DNA of 64,000 nt from Phytophthora sp. 'mugwort' (Eukaryota > Oomycota > Peronosporomycetes > Peronosporales > Peronosporaceae), in contig JAUCEF010000018.1 in NCBI GenBank assembly GCA_033558025.1, positions 2,728,001 to 2,792,000 on the forward strand. The letters run 5' to 3'. The notes beneath the pieces were generated by a model. That model did not search any database. It saw nothing but the letters and a program-made list of their open reading frames with translations, and had not been told where the DNA came from. Below, one piece after another: positions 52,691 to 64,000 of this stretch. Both the position numbers and the translations under genes were made by a program. Each line of letters starts with the position of its first letter. The first letter of the stretch is position 1.

Positions 52691-55099
52691 GAGACAGAGG
52701 AGGCCGAAGCGAAGCCAGGGAGCAAGGATGGCATGGGAGACCGAGCCGACGAGACAAGTACAGGACAACCAACCACTATCGATCTAACAACGGAAGCGGA
52801 AGGTTCGCAAACGACAAAGAAACCAAGGGCACTCACGCAGCGAGAGCAAGCGACAAGAAGGGCTAGCATGGACCGAGATGCCAGTAAGGTCCGAACGGGT
52901 CCGGTATGACAAGGCTGAGTAAATGCAGGGGGGTATACTCTGAGCAATAGGATAAAAGTAACGGCAGGGCGGAACAGAGACACCGCTGGCACCAGTGACA
53001 TCGGGGCCACCACAGGGTTTAAGGGGTTAGAACAGCAACTGGGCATGAGGGAGGTTATCACGCCAGCAGCAGAAAATTGCATGGCAATGGCGATTGTGCA
53101 GGCCTGCGCTGAGCGAGGGCTAGACGGGCCGGAAGGAGTGCTAGAACCACTAACGGCGAACATCAAGAAGGGGATTCAGTACGCGGGCTACTCAACGTGG
53201 AGGAGCAACTCCCGCATGACCTACGGGTACAAATGCTGACGAACGTGGATCGGACCTGGCCGCGAATGACCATAAAGCAATCCCTAAATCAGATCAGGTG
53301 GTTCTTGAAGGAGTACGCGGAAAGTCCGTCAGGGCGGGCAGACATTGTAAGTGATGACTGACACCTGGGGTGGAAGCGATTTGCTGGGAATGGCATCGAT
53401 TTTTCTGAAATGCACCATTTTGTTTACATCATCTCGCAGACGGTGGAGGAGGATCCGCAATGGAACTGTCGGAATTATATGCCGGACGTTATAGTGAGCA
53501 ATGGGAAATCAATGGTGTCGTTCAAGCGCGACCGCTCATCATTTTGACCTGCATGGACGAGATCCGAGCCCTCAAGATTGATCAGCCACACAGGATGCCC
53601 CAATTGCTACGATACTGGGGTCGGCACTATCCCGCCTTCGCGCATCACCAATAGCGTGTCGTCTAGGCTGACCAGGCGCAAGAAGCTGATACACACGCGT
53701 AGGAGGTAGCCAGCGTCAGAAAGGATCAAACGTGTAAAAAGCCATCGGCGAAGGGCGAGGCGCGACTGAGAAACGCGCATCAGATGGACTCAGACGCAGA
53801 TGAAGTAATGGCATCGCCATGGGATCCGGACGATTAGGACGGCGATGTGGCAGCACTACGGGAAGTCTTCCGGGCTTTACCATTCATCACGAGCTGAAAC
53901 AACAATTGCAACTCATCCTAAGGGATGCTGTCTCGGCTCGCGACCATGAACTGGTATCGTTCATGCCATACTGTGGAGAACATCTATCGCTGAAGGATCG
54001 AAGGGATGTGCTGAGCTCCATTGCAACGGAGGGCGAGGCAGCAGCACCATCTGCCTGATGCAAAAACACCAGGTACCCCAGGTAGTGCTACAACAATTGC
54101 GGAGGCGTATCCAGGAAGATAACGAAGCGGACATTTTCAGGGATGAAGAGACGAAGGACAATTATGGGAACCGCCAAGCCTCGCAAGAACCATGCAGTGA
54201 TAGTAGCTACCAACCGACTAGCTCACAAGATTCGGGTGGGGTTGACAGTATTCCAGACGCCTCCGCCAGTGATTCGCAAACCGGGGCGGCCAATGTAGAA
54301 GCGCACGCACATTCCGACGCCTGATGACAGAAAGCAAGTGGGGTTACGGTCAGAAACGTCCATAATGCAGCGGTCCTCAAGAAGGGTAAAGGGGAAGACG
54401 ATAGAGAAACCAAATTTCTCAGTTTCCAGGAGTCGGCAACTCGTGTGAGGGAAACAATCTGGGGGAAGCGAATGGGACCAGTTAAGCGCAAGATGGCCTC
54501 CAACCATGCAACGAACATGTCCGTTGATTGGGAGCACGACGACCGAATGGGTAGGAGTAGCGCAATTGGAACCAACTACTTTGCTACATCACGTGCAAAC
54601 GTTCCGTTACCCGGGGGAGCTCCTATAATCGCTAATGACGCGGTCCTTGTTCGTTGGACCAGTCACTGGCGGATAGAATGCTTGCAGGTCAGTCTCTCTA
54701 CGAGCGTACCGCCAGAGAACGGCCTTGGTGGAAACAAAACAGAGGCTGGACATTTGAATTAGGGTGACACAACACGAACGTTCGCACTCAAGTCTAGAGC
54801 TGTTGGTCGACAACGCGGACGACTGGAAGAGAATACGGGAGATCAAATACGCCAAGGGTACCGTCCTAGAACGGTGCGCCCCAAACGACGGGTCAAACTT
54901 AGTAGCCACCTGCTGTGTGAGGTGGTCATCAGCACAGAGAAACAGGAGCTGCTATGCACTCCACGGAGTATCTTACCCTCATACGACCAGCTACAACAGC
55001 ACATACAGCTCCTCCAAAAGAACCTAGTATACCGAGAGCGGTACGATACGTCGGCCAAGCAGGCCAACTGGCCCGAGATGGCGCGGTTCTTCGCAGAGG

Positions 55100-56020
55100 C
55101 TTTTGAAAAGCCAGAGGCGGAGGGGGAACGTGAGTACTAAGGGTAGCGTACGGCTGTCATCTCAGCCCCGACCTTCCATAGATGTGGAAGGAGGGCCAGA
55201 TGCCTTCGGGCATCATATGCAAGACGAGGCCCATTACCAGGAAGATCGGTCGTGGCGATTACTCCGGACAGAGAAACAGAGAGGCTGGAGGGTGATAACG
55301 CAGAACGCAAGAGACTCCCCGGCAAAATTCAGACGTCGACAGATGGCAGACTGGCGCCGGATACCACTAAAGGAAAGGCCGGAAGCGTGGTACTTACAGG
55401 AAACTCACGTTGCCACCGAGGATAAAGTGGAGGAATTGTAATCCGAATGGCGGCGTATATGGGGACAACAATACAACCGGACCAACCGCGAATGTCGTAT
55501 TGGAGTGTTGGGCCAGGTGAAGCCGGCGGGTGGCATGCCTGCGCACTCCAGCAGCGGCAAAACAAGCAGAGGAATGGAGGACAATACCCACGACGACTAG
55601 GCAGATAGCCCTACAACTGCGGCCGGGAGTCAAATTAATGAACATCTATGCGCCCAATCGCCGCAGAGACAGAGAGGTTTTCTTCCAGGCCTTAGTGATG
55701 AGCTGGGGGGAAGATAGACCCGAGATATTGATCAGTGATTTTAACAGCGTGCAACTGCCGCTAGTGGACAGGCTGGGGGGGAGAGCGTCAGGACGGAGTG
55801 AAAGTCCGGCACTCGCCTCACTCCTTCGGACAATAGGAGCGGAAGACGCGCTGGATCTAGTAGAGCATCCGGAGGAAGAGCACCAAGTCACAATAGGGTA
55901 CCAGGTCACGTTCTGGGTTGGAAAAACTGCAAGCCGGCTTGATCGGTTTTACGTGCCAGACACATGGGGGGGGGCGTCGTCCAATGGATTGAGACGAAGC
56001 TGCCGCTAGTAGAGTCGGAT
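55100..56020 (+). pseudogene. LINE ORF2 endonuclease domain (APE/EEP)
   Basis: Blocks: RGWRVITQNARDSPAKFRRR (start of the fold), AWYLQETHVATEDKVEEL (the QET metal-ligand motif), LMNIYAPNRRRDREVFFQAL (NIYAPN), ILISDFNSVQLPLVDR (usually GDFN) and KTASRLDRFYVPDTW (RLDR/Y motif). The final SDH motif appears near 56020 as ESDHQEV after a shift. The enzyme nicks target DNA for target-primed reverse transcription; frame changes near 55440-55560 interrupt this copy. Confidence 0.65.
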
Positions 56021-56639
56021 CATCAGGAAGTGACGCTGTACCTCCAGGATCGACGAAGCCAAATTAAGAGAAGGGCCCAAAAAGGACACCATACCCGATC
56101 AAAGCGGGGCAGCCGGAATCCGTAGCCGAAGAGCTGCAGGTGGAATTACAGGGGCACCATATCGGGCAATGTACAACGACAGACTCCTGGGAGGAGGAGG
56201 TCAGGATCAGCACCCAGTGCATCCGGAGGGCCATCCACCGGGTGAAACAACGCAGAACCCGTTTTGCTCGTAAAATAAGGAGTTAGGAACGATACAGCCT
56301 TCGCACGAGAGTATAATGGCAGCATGCCCAACAGGAATATATGAGGGAGGAACATCTCATTCGTCTAGGCAATTACCTAGAGAGGACAACAGAGGCGTTA
56401 AGATGAAAATCCAAGCGAGTCTCGGATTGGAAGCGAGATCAGCACGTCATGGAAATCAAAACGCTCCACGGGAAACCCTTCCCATGGAATGCAACCACAG
56501 CGGACAAATTCGCCAGTGCATGGACTCCTATCCTAGGGGTAAGTCGTAGATCGGTCCCGCCCGACCGGATGAAGTCCGAACTGGACGACTTCGTGACCAT
56601 ACCGGACAGCAGACGGATAACGATGGAGGAGAATAACAG

Positions 56640-57690
56640 ACCGACCGCGCGATAACGGAAGTGGAAGTCTTACAGGCCATCACGGAGCTACGGCGCAAGA
56701 AGGCAGCAGGAACGGACGCCTTAACAACGATTCTACAAGGACAACTCAGCCAATCATGGTGGAAGCACTGGTGACAGTGTCAAACCAAATTCTGCAAGGG
56801 GCGGAACCTCCACAGTCCTTCCTTGAAGCGCTGATCATACCATTACGGAAGAAAGGGGATTCAGAGGACGCGATGTATTATAGATCCAATCCCAACTTCA
56901 GACAGGGTATAAAGTCTTCGCGAAGGTGGTGCCGACCCGACTTCAAATAATGCTCCCACATATTATTGGGGACACGCAACAGGGCTTTATCCAAGGGCGA
57001 CAAATGCAGAAAGCAGTGGTGATGATGCTGGCTCAACTGCTCTCGGCAGCGCCAGACATAGGCTTGCCGGCAGATCTCAGCAGGTTAATCCTACTCCTGG
57101 ACTTCAAAAAGGCGTATGATACGGTGGATAGGCCTTTTTTACTAGAAATCCTACGAAAGTTCGAATTCTCCGAAGTCTTCATCCGACTGATTGAGCTAGT
57201 ACATGCAGGGGCAATAGCAAGATTTCTGGTGAATGGGATAATGTTGGCGGAAAATGCCAATCAGGTCGGGAATCCGACAGGGGTGCCTACTAGCGCCGCT
57301 GCTGTTTCTGCTTGTCGTAGAGATACTGGGACTGGCAGTTGTGCAGTCACCGAGGCTTCAACGCCTCCAAGTAGCTGGAAACCCCGAAGAAATGCACAAA
57401 TGCTCAGCGTTCCTGGATGATTCGATCATTTTTCCCCTACAGTACGCGCACCAGATCTTCCCGGCGCTGCAGTTAGTGAAGAGGTTTGGTCAGCGGTCAG
57501 GACTTCAAGTCCAGCCAGCCAAAAGTCAAATCATTTTCCTTAACACGGTGATCGAATGTAAGGAGGATGCGGGTATAGCGGTAGTAGGGGTGAACGCGAC
57601 GACACGCTACCTGGGGTATCAAATGGGGACAGGGCAGCTAGAGGTTCGCAACTGGGCTTACGCCTATGCAATCTGAAACGAAGACTTCTT
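56640..57690 (+). pseudogene. LINE ORF2 reverse transcriptase
   Basis: In order across three frames: AITELRRKKAAGTDALTT, FLEALIIPLRKKGDSEDAMY, DTQQGFIQGRQMQKAV, LLDFKKAYDTVDRPFLLEIL (motif A, Asp at about 57100), GIRQGCLLAPLLFLLVVEIL (motif B, about 57269) and CSAFLDDSIIFPLQ (motif C, DD at about 57416), then RYLGYQMGTGQLEVRNW. The catalytic box is FLDD rather than the common F/YADD; the second LINE copy has FVDD. The RT region has several stops, so it is inactive. Confidence 0.7.
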
Positions 57691-59739
57691 ACGGCGACCA
57701 AGGTGGCTACAAGTGTCGAGAACAGGGTATTATTCCTAAATGCAATAGTGCTCCCGGCGGTACTCTTCGCCGCAGCCGTCTTCGAGATACCGGAGTGGGC
57801 GCAGCAGCAACTGGATAACCTGTATAAACAATACCTGTGGCAGCACTCGACCAGAACAGAGGCATCCAGGCACAAGATCAATCCAGGGCTGTTGTACACA
57901 TCACGCAAAGCCGGGGGAGTGGGGGTAATGTCAGTGCGAGTGGCAGTTAAAACGCAGAGAACCAAACATACTACGCGGTGGTTACTAGGAAGGCCGGATA
58001 AGTATACCGCGGTGCAGACGCAGTGGCCTTTCATAGGGCAAGCCAGCGAACAGGAGGAGAGAGTGACACCGCGACATCCGGGATCCCAGACGATCACGGC
58101 AGGCAAGGAGGACACCAGGAAGGCTCTTACGCGAGGCGTTGGGGGAGAGGCTAGCACCACAACAATGGTAGAAGGCGCAGATACGACACTGGAGTCAGGA
58201 AAATCAACTCCGGTGGGAGAAACGACAAGCTGGTGGGAGGGGCAGGATGGGTACTCCGCTACGCAGACCAACTACCGACAAGAGAAGCACCCGACAAACT
58301 CTGGACAGCGGAAATCAGAAGTTTCTGGAGCACATTCAAATGGCCAAACAATCATGGATCCTAGACAGGAATCACAAGATGTTAATACCCAGTCAGTATG
58401 ACCGCCTGGAGGACACTACCACACAGGAGCTACATATCCAGCGGACAGGCCAAAGGAGTACGTGTTTGGTAGAATCAGCCGCGGACACGAAGCGGGACGA
58501 CATTCGCAGAAGAAGACCCGTCGTTGGGCAACGGGTATCCTGCTAGCGTCGCCGGAGATCATGGTGGGCGGAGGACCGGACATGACCTCGCCGCAAGTAC
58601 GCAGGTATCCACCACCGTTTGCAGACAAATACGAGTGGGCCATCGTAGGTCCGGACACCATCACGGCGGAGACACCTCTAGCTCAGAGCGGTGATAAGGT
58701 CCACCCAGCGCACGTGGTCCAATTGGAGAATGGGATTCACTAGACTATACAGGGGATACTACCGGCGGTGCAGGCAGGTCCACGGGCAATCATGGCCTTT
58801 CATCGCACGGAACTGGAAAAGGAGGGACTGGTTTTTGAGGCGCATCCATGTCTCCATCGGTACCCTTGGGCAGTAAAGGAGAAGATAAGCAACAAGCAGA
58901 CCCTCGAGGGTCTCTATAGAGGAGGCCTATCAACTCAGCAAGCACGATTTTGCGAGCGCTCTAGTCCAGCTCACAAAACGGTTACAAGCACGAGCGACGG
59001 AGAATACATGACAGGCAGCGGCGAGGAATCAGACGCCGGCGGAGTTGTGGCGTCATGGGCACGGACTGTCCGAGTACCAGGTGTGGACAAACTACAGGAT
59101 AGCGACGTATCAGCTAACTTGTGGTATAAACGGGAGGCCTTACGATAACTCATGTCGGGATGGACCGAACTGGGAGGGGTAACGAGAGACATACGAGCAC
59201 ATGTTTTGGACGTGCCCAACGGCGCAAGCACTGTGAAAGGTGCTCATCAGCCAGTGGATAGGGGAACAATGGAACGGGTACGACATCGAGCACTGGAAAC
59301 GACACTGCGCTCAACGAAAGGCGCAGAAGAAATCGGCGGCCAACAGAAGACTCTTACACGAGAGGTATCCCGTCGACCACTGCGGTTCCGAGGCGTAATG
59401 GGCAAGGATATGGAGCATCCTCAGTTCAATTGGACTGACGCACTTATGGACTCAACGAACCAACAGGGTATTCAGACAAGAAAAGCTCATGAAGGAGGCG
59501 AGCGCGCGGAGGTTTTGGGAGACAGGAGTGCGACAACTGGCAGCGATCGCGAAGCGCGACCACCGACGAGGAGAGACAACAATACGAGGAGCTAGCCAAT
59601 CAGTGTGATGGGCAACGAGAACTTTTCTCCTATCCATTTCCAAACGCGGGTAAGAGGAGAAGAGCTAAGAAGAGCATTGTCACGACCAATACCCCTTCCA
59701 CAAGGCCCCGGGCCAACATCGCATAAGCCCAGGCCACTG

Positions 59740-62700
59740 AAATGGGCCGTGGTGGTAGAGATGTGCCACCTGCTGACACATCATCCTTCCTCGAAACGTT
59801 CAAGCAGTATCGAGTCAGCAAGTGCAACGTCGTGCCGTGCACTGTGTCTGTCTCCCGAGCCGCATACTATGCTTTACCGTCTTTTAGACTGCTCACCACC
59901 ATCGTGCAACTTAGCGTGTTCTCATGGGAAGTGTCAGTGTCGTGGCCGTTTCCTGAAGTGCTCCAATATGCGGGAATTAACTATTCACGAGCGCGGGAAC
60001 CATGCGAGCGTCAGCAACGATGCATGCAGCAACAACGTGACAGAGTCTCACAACGTTTACCTGCAGGAGATGGCAGTCTAGGGTCTTAGACCTCCGCGTA
60101 TTCGAACCTCGATGCCGTGGAAGTTTGATGTGGATAAGGAGACAATGTAAAGTCTATTCAAAGTGCAAAACTTTGTGAATTACTATCGTAAGACGACTAT
60201 TGAAGCACGACAAGCACAAGGCTATTACCAACTTGATTCACCATAACGAGTTCTCGGGTCATGAAAATTACACAGCCGCATTCACGTTTAGTTGGACACG
60301 GGACGAATATATGGGAAGATGTTTGTCGACAACGGTTCTGATAAAAAGTCATTCATTGTCGGAGTGCCGCCAGAGCACCAGCTGGCCAGGATGGACCGCC
60401 CCAGCCGTTCGTACGTTCTGCAGTTGGACGCTACCTTCAAGCACGGTCAAATCGACCACCCAGCGATGGTTTGTGGAATTTCGAATCGGTGCCGTAGCTT
60501 TTATCTCGTAGCCATGTCTGTTAGCTCGCAGCGAAGGGAATATTAGTATCTGGAGTGTTTGAAGTCCCTACGAGACATGTACACTCGTGTTACAGGAAAC
60601 CATTGCAAGTGAACATGATTATGGGATGACGCACAACGCACTGCGTTCGAACGGGTGTTGGCGTGAACAACGGCTTCATGTACCTAATGTAGTTCTATCA
60701 TTAAGTTGTCAAAGTGGTCGAGCGTACGAAAGGTATGTCATCCATGACAACGGTTCGCGTGGTTTAGGGCATCTATAACATACGCAACATGGAGCAATGC
60801 ATCGATTACGTGCAAACGAGTGTAGCAGAATGGCGCGCGAACACGGAGACAACGGAGTTCGCGGAGTATTTTGTCACGCAGTGGCTACAAGCGTAGTTTG
60901 TGCGGTGGCAGCCGTCTCATTCACCTGGCGCGTTTGCAACAACAAACAGTTCAGTGGAGAAATTCAACAAGACGCCGAAACGAGACTACACACTCCGACA
61001 ACGGTTGCACAATGGACATCCTCCTGCAGCAATTTCTCTCGTGTTACCATAACGAGGCGAGCTCGCTGCGTGGCTTTCGCGTCGTATTTTTGACGCCACT
61101 ATTAAATCCTAGATGGCTATTTTCCTCGCTTCGCGTATACAATTCCGTAGCGATAGCATCACGCGAAGTGTTCTTTTCGGTGATGGTGTTGCCAGAGGCT
61201 GACCCTACGTGGGACTTGAGCAGAAAATGTCCATCAGAGATTACAAGAGTAGCATGGGGATGAGACGATACCGACTAGCCATGAGCACTTGACCCAGGTT
61301 GCTCGCCTATTCAAGCGTATAGAGTTTAAAAGGTTCACTGATCGCGGAGAACGCCACCATGGTTCCGTAGGCGTACAAGTATTGCCGCCACATTTAGCTC
61401 AGTTCAGCACGCCTTCATCTCATTTACGCATGCCGCCAACTATATTGAGCACCCTTCCTTCCGATTCAGCTACGAAACCAGCCCAGTCAGGTACACAACC
61501 ATCTGAGTCGATTATGTAACCGAAATAGTCGGGATCATAACCGGCACAATTGGACACAGGTGGGGCAGTCGGATACGCAAAATTGGCTAAGTCGTTGGAG
61601 CCATCAACCCTTCCGGAAACGCACGCAACGTCTTCCGCAATTCAACTCTTCACAGTGGATGCGGTAGCAGACCGCATTATCGCGAGCCCAGCTCGAGTCC
61701 GTGGACGAGCCTTAGCAAGCCAAAGGCAAAGGAGGACACGAAAATTCTTGCAATTAAGATGACACGCGCCGACTCCGACATGCACGATATGCAGTTATCT
61801 ATCAAAACTATCAGAAAAAGAGGCTTACAAGAGACGTCATGTACGAATCTGTCAGTATATTTCTTGTTCAGTTCAAGCATTTCGAGTTCAAAAGATGGCC
61901 AGAACCGTCAATCGCCCATAGAGCATCGCAGGTGACCTAACGAATAATCATTTCAAACGATAGCAAATTAAGACGGGTGTGTGCGTGGAAATTACTAAAA
62001 CATATACGACGCAAGAAGGTGGCTGCGTTTCAGCGGCCACGACCGGGGCTGTTCGAGCAGGAAATCGCTGTCAAAATTGTGTGTAGTTATCACGGGGGCA
62101 CTGATAATTATGAAGCATTGGGATCGTGCTATGGGTGGGAATGCATTAAAACCGTTGAATAAGCGCTGCTTTGGATCGCCCCGGTTAAGTTACCGCACCT
62201 ACACGATACACCCTCCCGCACTTAAATGGATCATAGTCTGCCATCCAAGTTGAAAACACTCCCGCTTAAACCTGAGGAGATAAGTACTTCGAGATGGAAA
62301 CCCGCCATGCGTAAATATTTCAGACGTATAGCACACGCTTATGATATGATGTGTATATATAGGTAAATGCGCTTGACTTGGCCGCGCCGTGGATCACTCG
62401 AAGAAACAATGATGCGTATGATTTTGGATAAGTTGTTCGGGAATAACACAGTAGTGGTAGTGATCGATCAAGCGACTGTGCCATTATCCATGATGGATTT
62501 AAAATAGACCAAGCGAGGTTAGCCAACATTCTCCGTGGTGTCTTCAATGAACGCATCTTGGTTCCGATTAATTGTAGCGGTAACCGCTGGACTACGAGAT
62601 TCTGTTGTAGACCCGATGCGCTCAAGTTATTTGGCAAGTGTCGGAGGCGTGGCGCAACGTTTGCTGCCTTTGCTTCTGCGCGAAGAAATGAAGGGTTATC

Positions 62701-62775
62701 GCATGCGCACGCACGAGTCTACACTAGGTACAAAATCAGATAGCTATAATTGTGGGTGCGCGGTCTTGTGACACT
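59740..62775 (+). mobile_element. MULE-type element (copy 2) with ULP1-like domain
   Basis: Broken + frames: a Cys/His-rich N-terminus (HGKCQCRGRFLKCSNMRELT, HERGNHASVS near 59930), the MULE core (YVLQLDATFKHGQIDHPAMV near 60400 with the first catalytic Asp; CGISNRCRSFYLVAM; ECLKSLRDMYTRVTGNH; QNGART and SRSGYKRSLCGGSRLIHLA near 60870; FLSCYHNEASSLRGF), then a Ser/Pro-rich region and, near 62525-62766, a ULP1-like tail: NERILVPINCSGNRWTT (the expected His of NHW reads Arg) and TKSDSYNCGCAVL (Cys in YNCG). It belongs to a different subfamily from copy 1, but has the same transposase-then-protease order. Confidence 0.55.
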
Positions 62776-64000
62776 AGAACTATTGTGCGGGGCTGGTCCA
62801 TTAGGACAAGTTTTAATATGTACGGCAAGGCCTCCGCTACAGATAACGTGATAAGTGCATTTTTTTTTTTGAATGCATATAATTCTTTTTTAAATGGCTG
62901 TTTGAACGTGCTAGTCGCTGTGCCTTGATAGTTAAAGCTGTACCAGGGCTACCTGGTAGTCTAAATAGGTTTATGTTAGCGATATTATACTAGATAAAAT
63001 CAATACAAAAGCGGACGTAGGGCGGTTGAGGAGGCCACGCGGCCTCCATCCGCCTGAACTGCGGGGGACGGCACTTCAAGATTTACGCCGCCCCCCCCCC
63101 CAAGCTCTCATCGCTTCAAGATATAAAAGCTGTTAACTCAGTTATCCGTGTTGTTTGTAAGTGGCAACTTAAACTCGGACTGAATGGAGCTGCCGAGCAC
63201 AATGAAATTTTTATAATGGTGCGGAGGTCGCCATCGTCCTTCGCCAGACGGCTACGTCTTCGGGCTATACCAGACGGGTGCGTATAGTTAGGTCACGCAT
63301 CAATTGATGACATCCCTCTAGCTCTCCCTCCAGTCGGGCTTAGTCGGTGGGGCCGGTCACTAGCTGGTCGCAATAGCCTCGCCACATGTCCCTCAGCCGG
63401 TAGCAGCAACATGTGCCTTGTAATTATAAAAAAGCACTAGACTCTCGGTTGCATGAATGCTACGTACGTAGCAACAGACTAATATGCATTTTAGAGTTCA
63501 CGGGCTTGTGCGATGTCTCAAACTTGAAGCTGGATCCCCTGTAGCGAGGCTGGTATGCCGCATCTGCCTTGCGGCCAATCCGGATTCGATTGACGACAGG
63601 GGTCGGATCCCATTAACCCATCTAATGTATCGCCAAGCACGTCATCGCCAGTCCACGAGCTTTTCCGCGGGCTTTCATGTAGTAGGAATACCAGGCACAA
63701 TTGGCTACAATCACCGCCGAAATCGATGTCGTCGCAGCACGCTTGTTGTCGGTGCTCAGGATATACCTTGTATACATTCTGGCGCCTCCTTAGCCTGCTT
63801 GCCTCGGTCGCGCCATTCATCGACCTGCCGCGCCGCATGCTTCGGTTGTTAGTTGGAGCAGCAGGAACCGTTTAGTAGATAGAACCGGGCTTTCAAAAGT
63901 GTTTCCTTGATACCTATCAGTAGCGTGAAGCGGTAATAATAGGGACATAATATGGGGGCATAAGACGGTGGCGTAACAATTACTGGCGGCACAACAGCAC
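62776..64000. other. Distal spacer, no supportable gene
   Basis: 1.2 kb with T10 (about 62860) and C11 (63091-63101) runs. Opposed frames of 100-120 codons at 63484-63852 and 63518-63838 overlap each other. The minus one (DVLGDTLDGLMGSDPCRQSN) has some coding look but no recognisable family. Confidence 0.35.

Larger units (their letters stand above)
50450..59640 (+). mobile_element. Long non-LTR retrotransposon (LINE), near full-length but decayed
   Basis: About 9 kb of + strand broken frames in the order of a two-ORF LINE: an Arg/Gly-rich start, ORF1 with a CCHC zinc knuckle (52.2 kb), an apurinic-type endonuclease (55.2-56.0 kb), reverse transcriptase (56.6-57.7 kb), the RT thumb/connection region, and a C-terminal Cys/His block (HMFWTCPTAQALWKVLISQW near 59190). 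Downstream the frame reads WARIWSILSSIGLTHLW and WTQRTNRVFRQEKL to about 59560. The purine-rich, low-T sense strand contrasts with the host genes. Its ends are not defined and no target duplication was found. Confidence 0.75.

Noticed and set aside
63484..63852. Opposed 100-120-codon frames at the right edge
   Set aside because: They overlap each other on opposite strands, one starts in repeat-like DNA, and neither shows a recognisable domain; possible relic of an unknown element, not annotated as a gene.
1..64000. RXLR- or Crinkler-type secreted effectors
   Set aside because: I looked for a signal peptide followed by RXLR/dEER or LFLAK-type motifs among the plausible ORFs and saw no convincing case; a computed scan would be needed to exclude short or split ones.

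Overview
The window looks like nuclear DNA of an oomycete, most likely a Phytophthora-type genome. The host genes are compact, with 73-100 bp GT-AG introns and small intergenic gaps. Two proteins have fused architectures: a PAS domain on a MAP-kinase-like kinase, and a truncated prephenate-dehydratase/ACT module on an aminotransferase. They sit among a dense, mostly decayed set of DNA transposons and LINEs. No lineage database was consulted, so the assignment is by gene structure and family recognition.

Layout. (1) 0.4-7.6 kb is a gene island: a folate-biopterin-type transporter, an organellar RsuA/RluB-type pseudouridine synthase, a small Lys/Arg-rich ORF, mitochondrial ribosomal protein bL9 (two exons), a tiny coiled-coil ORF and a UAA/SLC35B-type nucleotide-sugar transporter. 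(2) 7.6-19.7 kb is a transposon zone. It holds a Harbinger fragment, a tRNA-derived repeat, a Crypton-like tyrosine-recombinase gene split by a nested pogo-like element with recognisable TIRs (14.03-15.87 kb), and a two-gene PIF/Harbinger element with matching TIRs (17.06-19.66 kb). (3) 20.0-29.0 kb is the second gene island: an M24 aminopeptidase (XPNPEP3/ICP55 type, four exons), a SPOC-domain gene, MLH1 (nine exons, divergent from the SPOC gene over about 120 bp) and the PAS-MAPK fusion (three exons). (4) 29-47.1 kb is a second transposon graveyard: pogo, MULE with a ULP1 protease domain, Tc1 halves, hAT, a 5'-truncated LINE, a complete-ended mariner with Stowaway-like TIRs and a tRNA-Lys-like gene inside it, and a second Crypton-like locus in two opposed halves. 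(5) 47.7-49.7 kb is a single host gene, the dehydratase-like/ACT/aminotransferase fusion. (6) 50.4-59.6 kb is a long, many-times-frameshifted LINE (zinc-knuckle ORF1, APE endonuclease, RT). (7) 59.7-62.8 kb is a second MULE-ULP1 element. (8) The last 1.2 kb shows no gene I can support.

The host genes do not form a pathway or operon. They are housekeeping functions: transport, organelle translation and RNA modification, mitochondrial proteolysis, mismatch repair, signalling and aromatic amino-acid metabolism. The more unusual content is the two fusion proteins and the nested or rearranged mobile elements. I did not recognise any secreted-effector gene.
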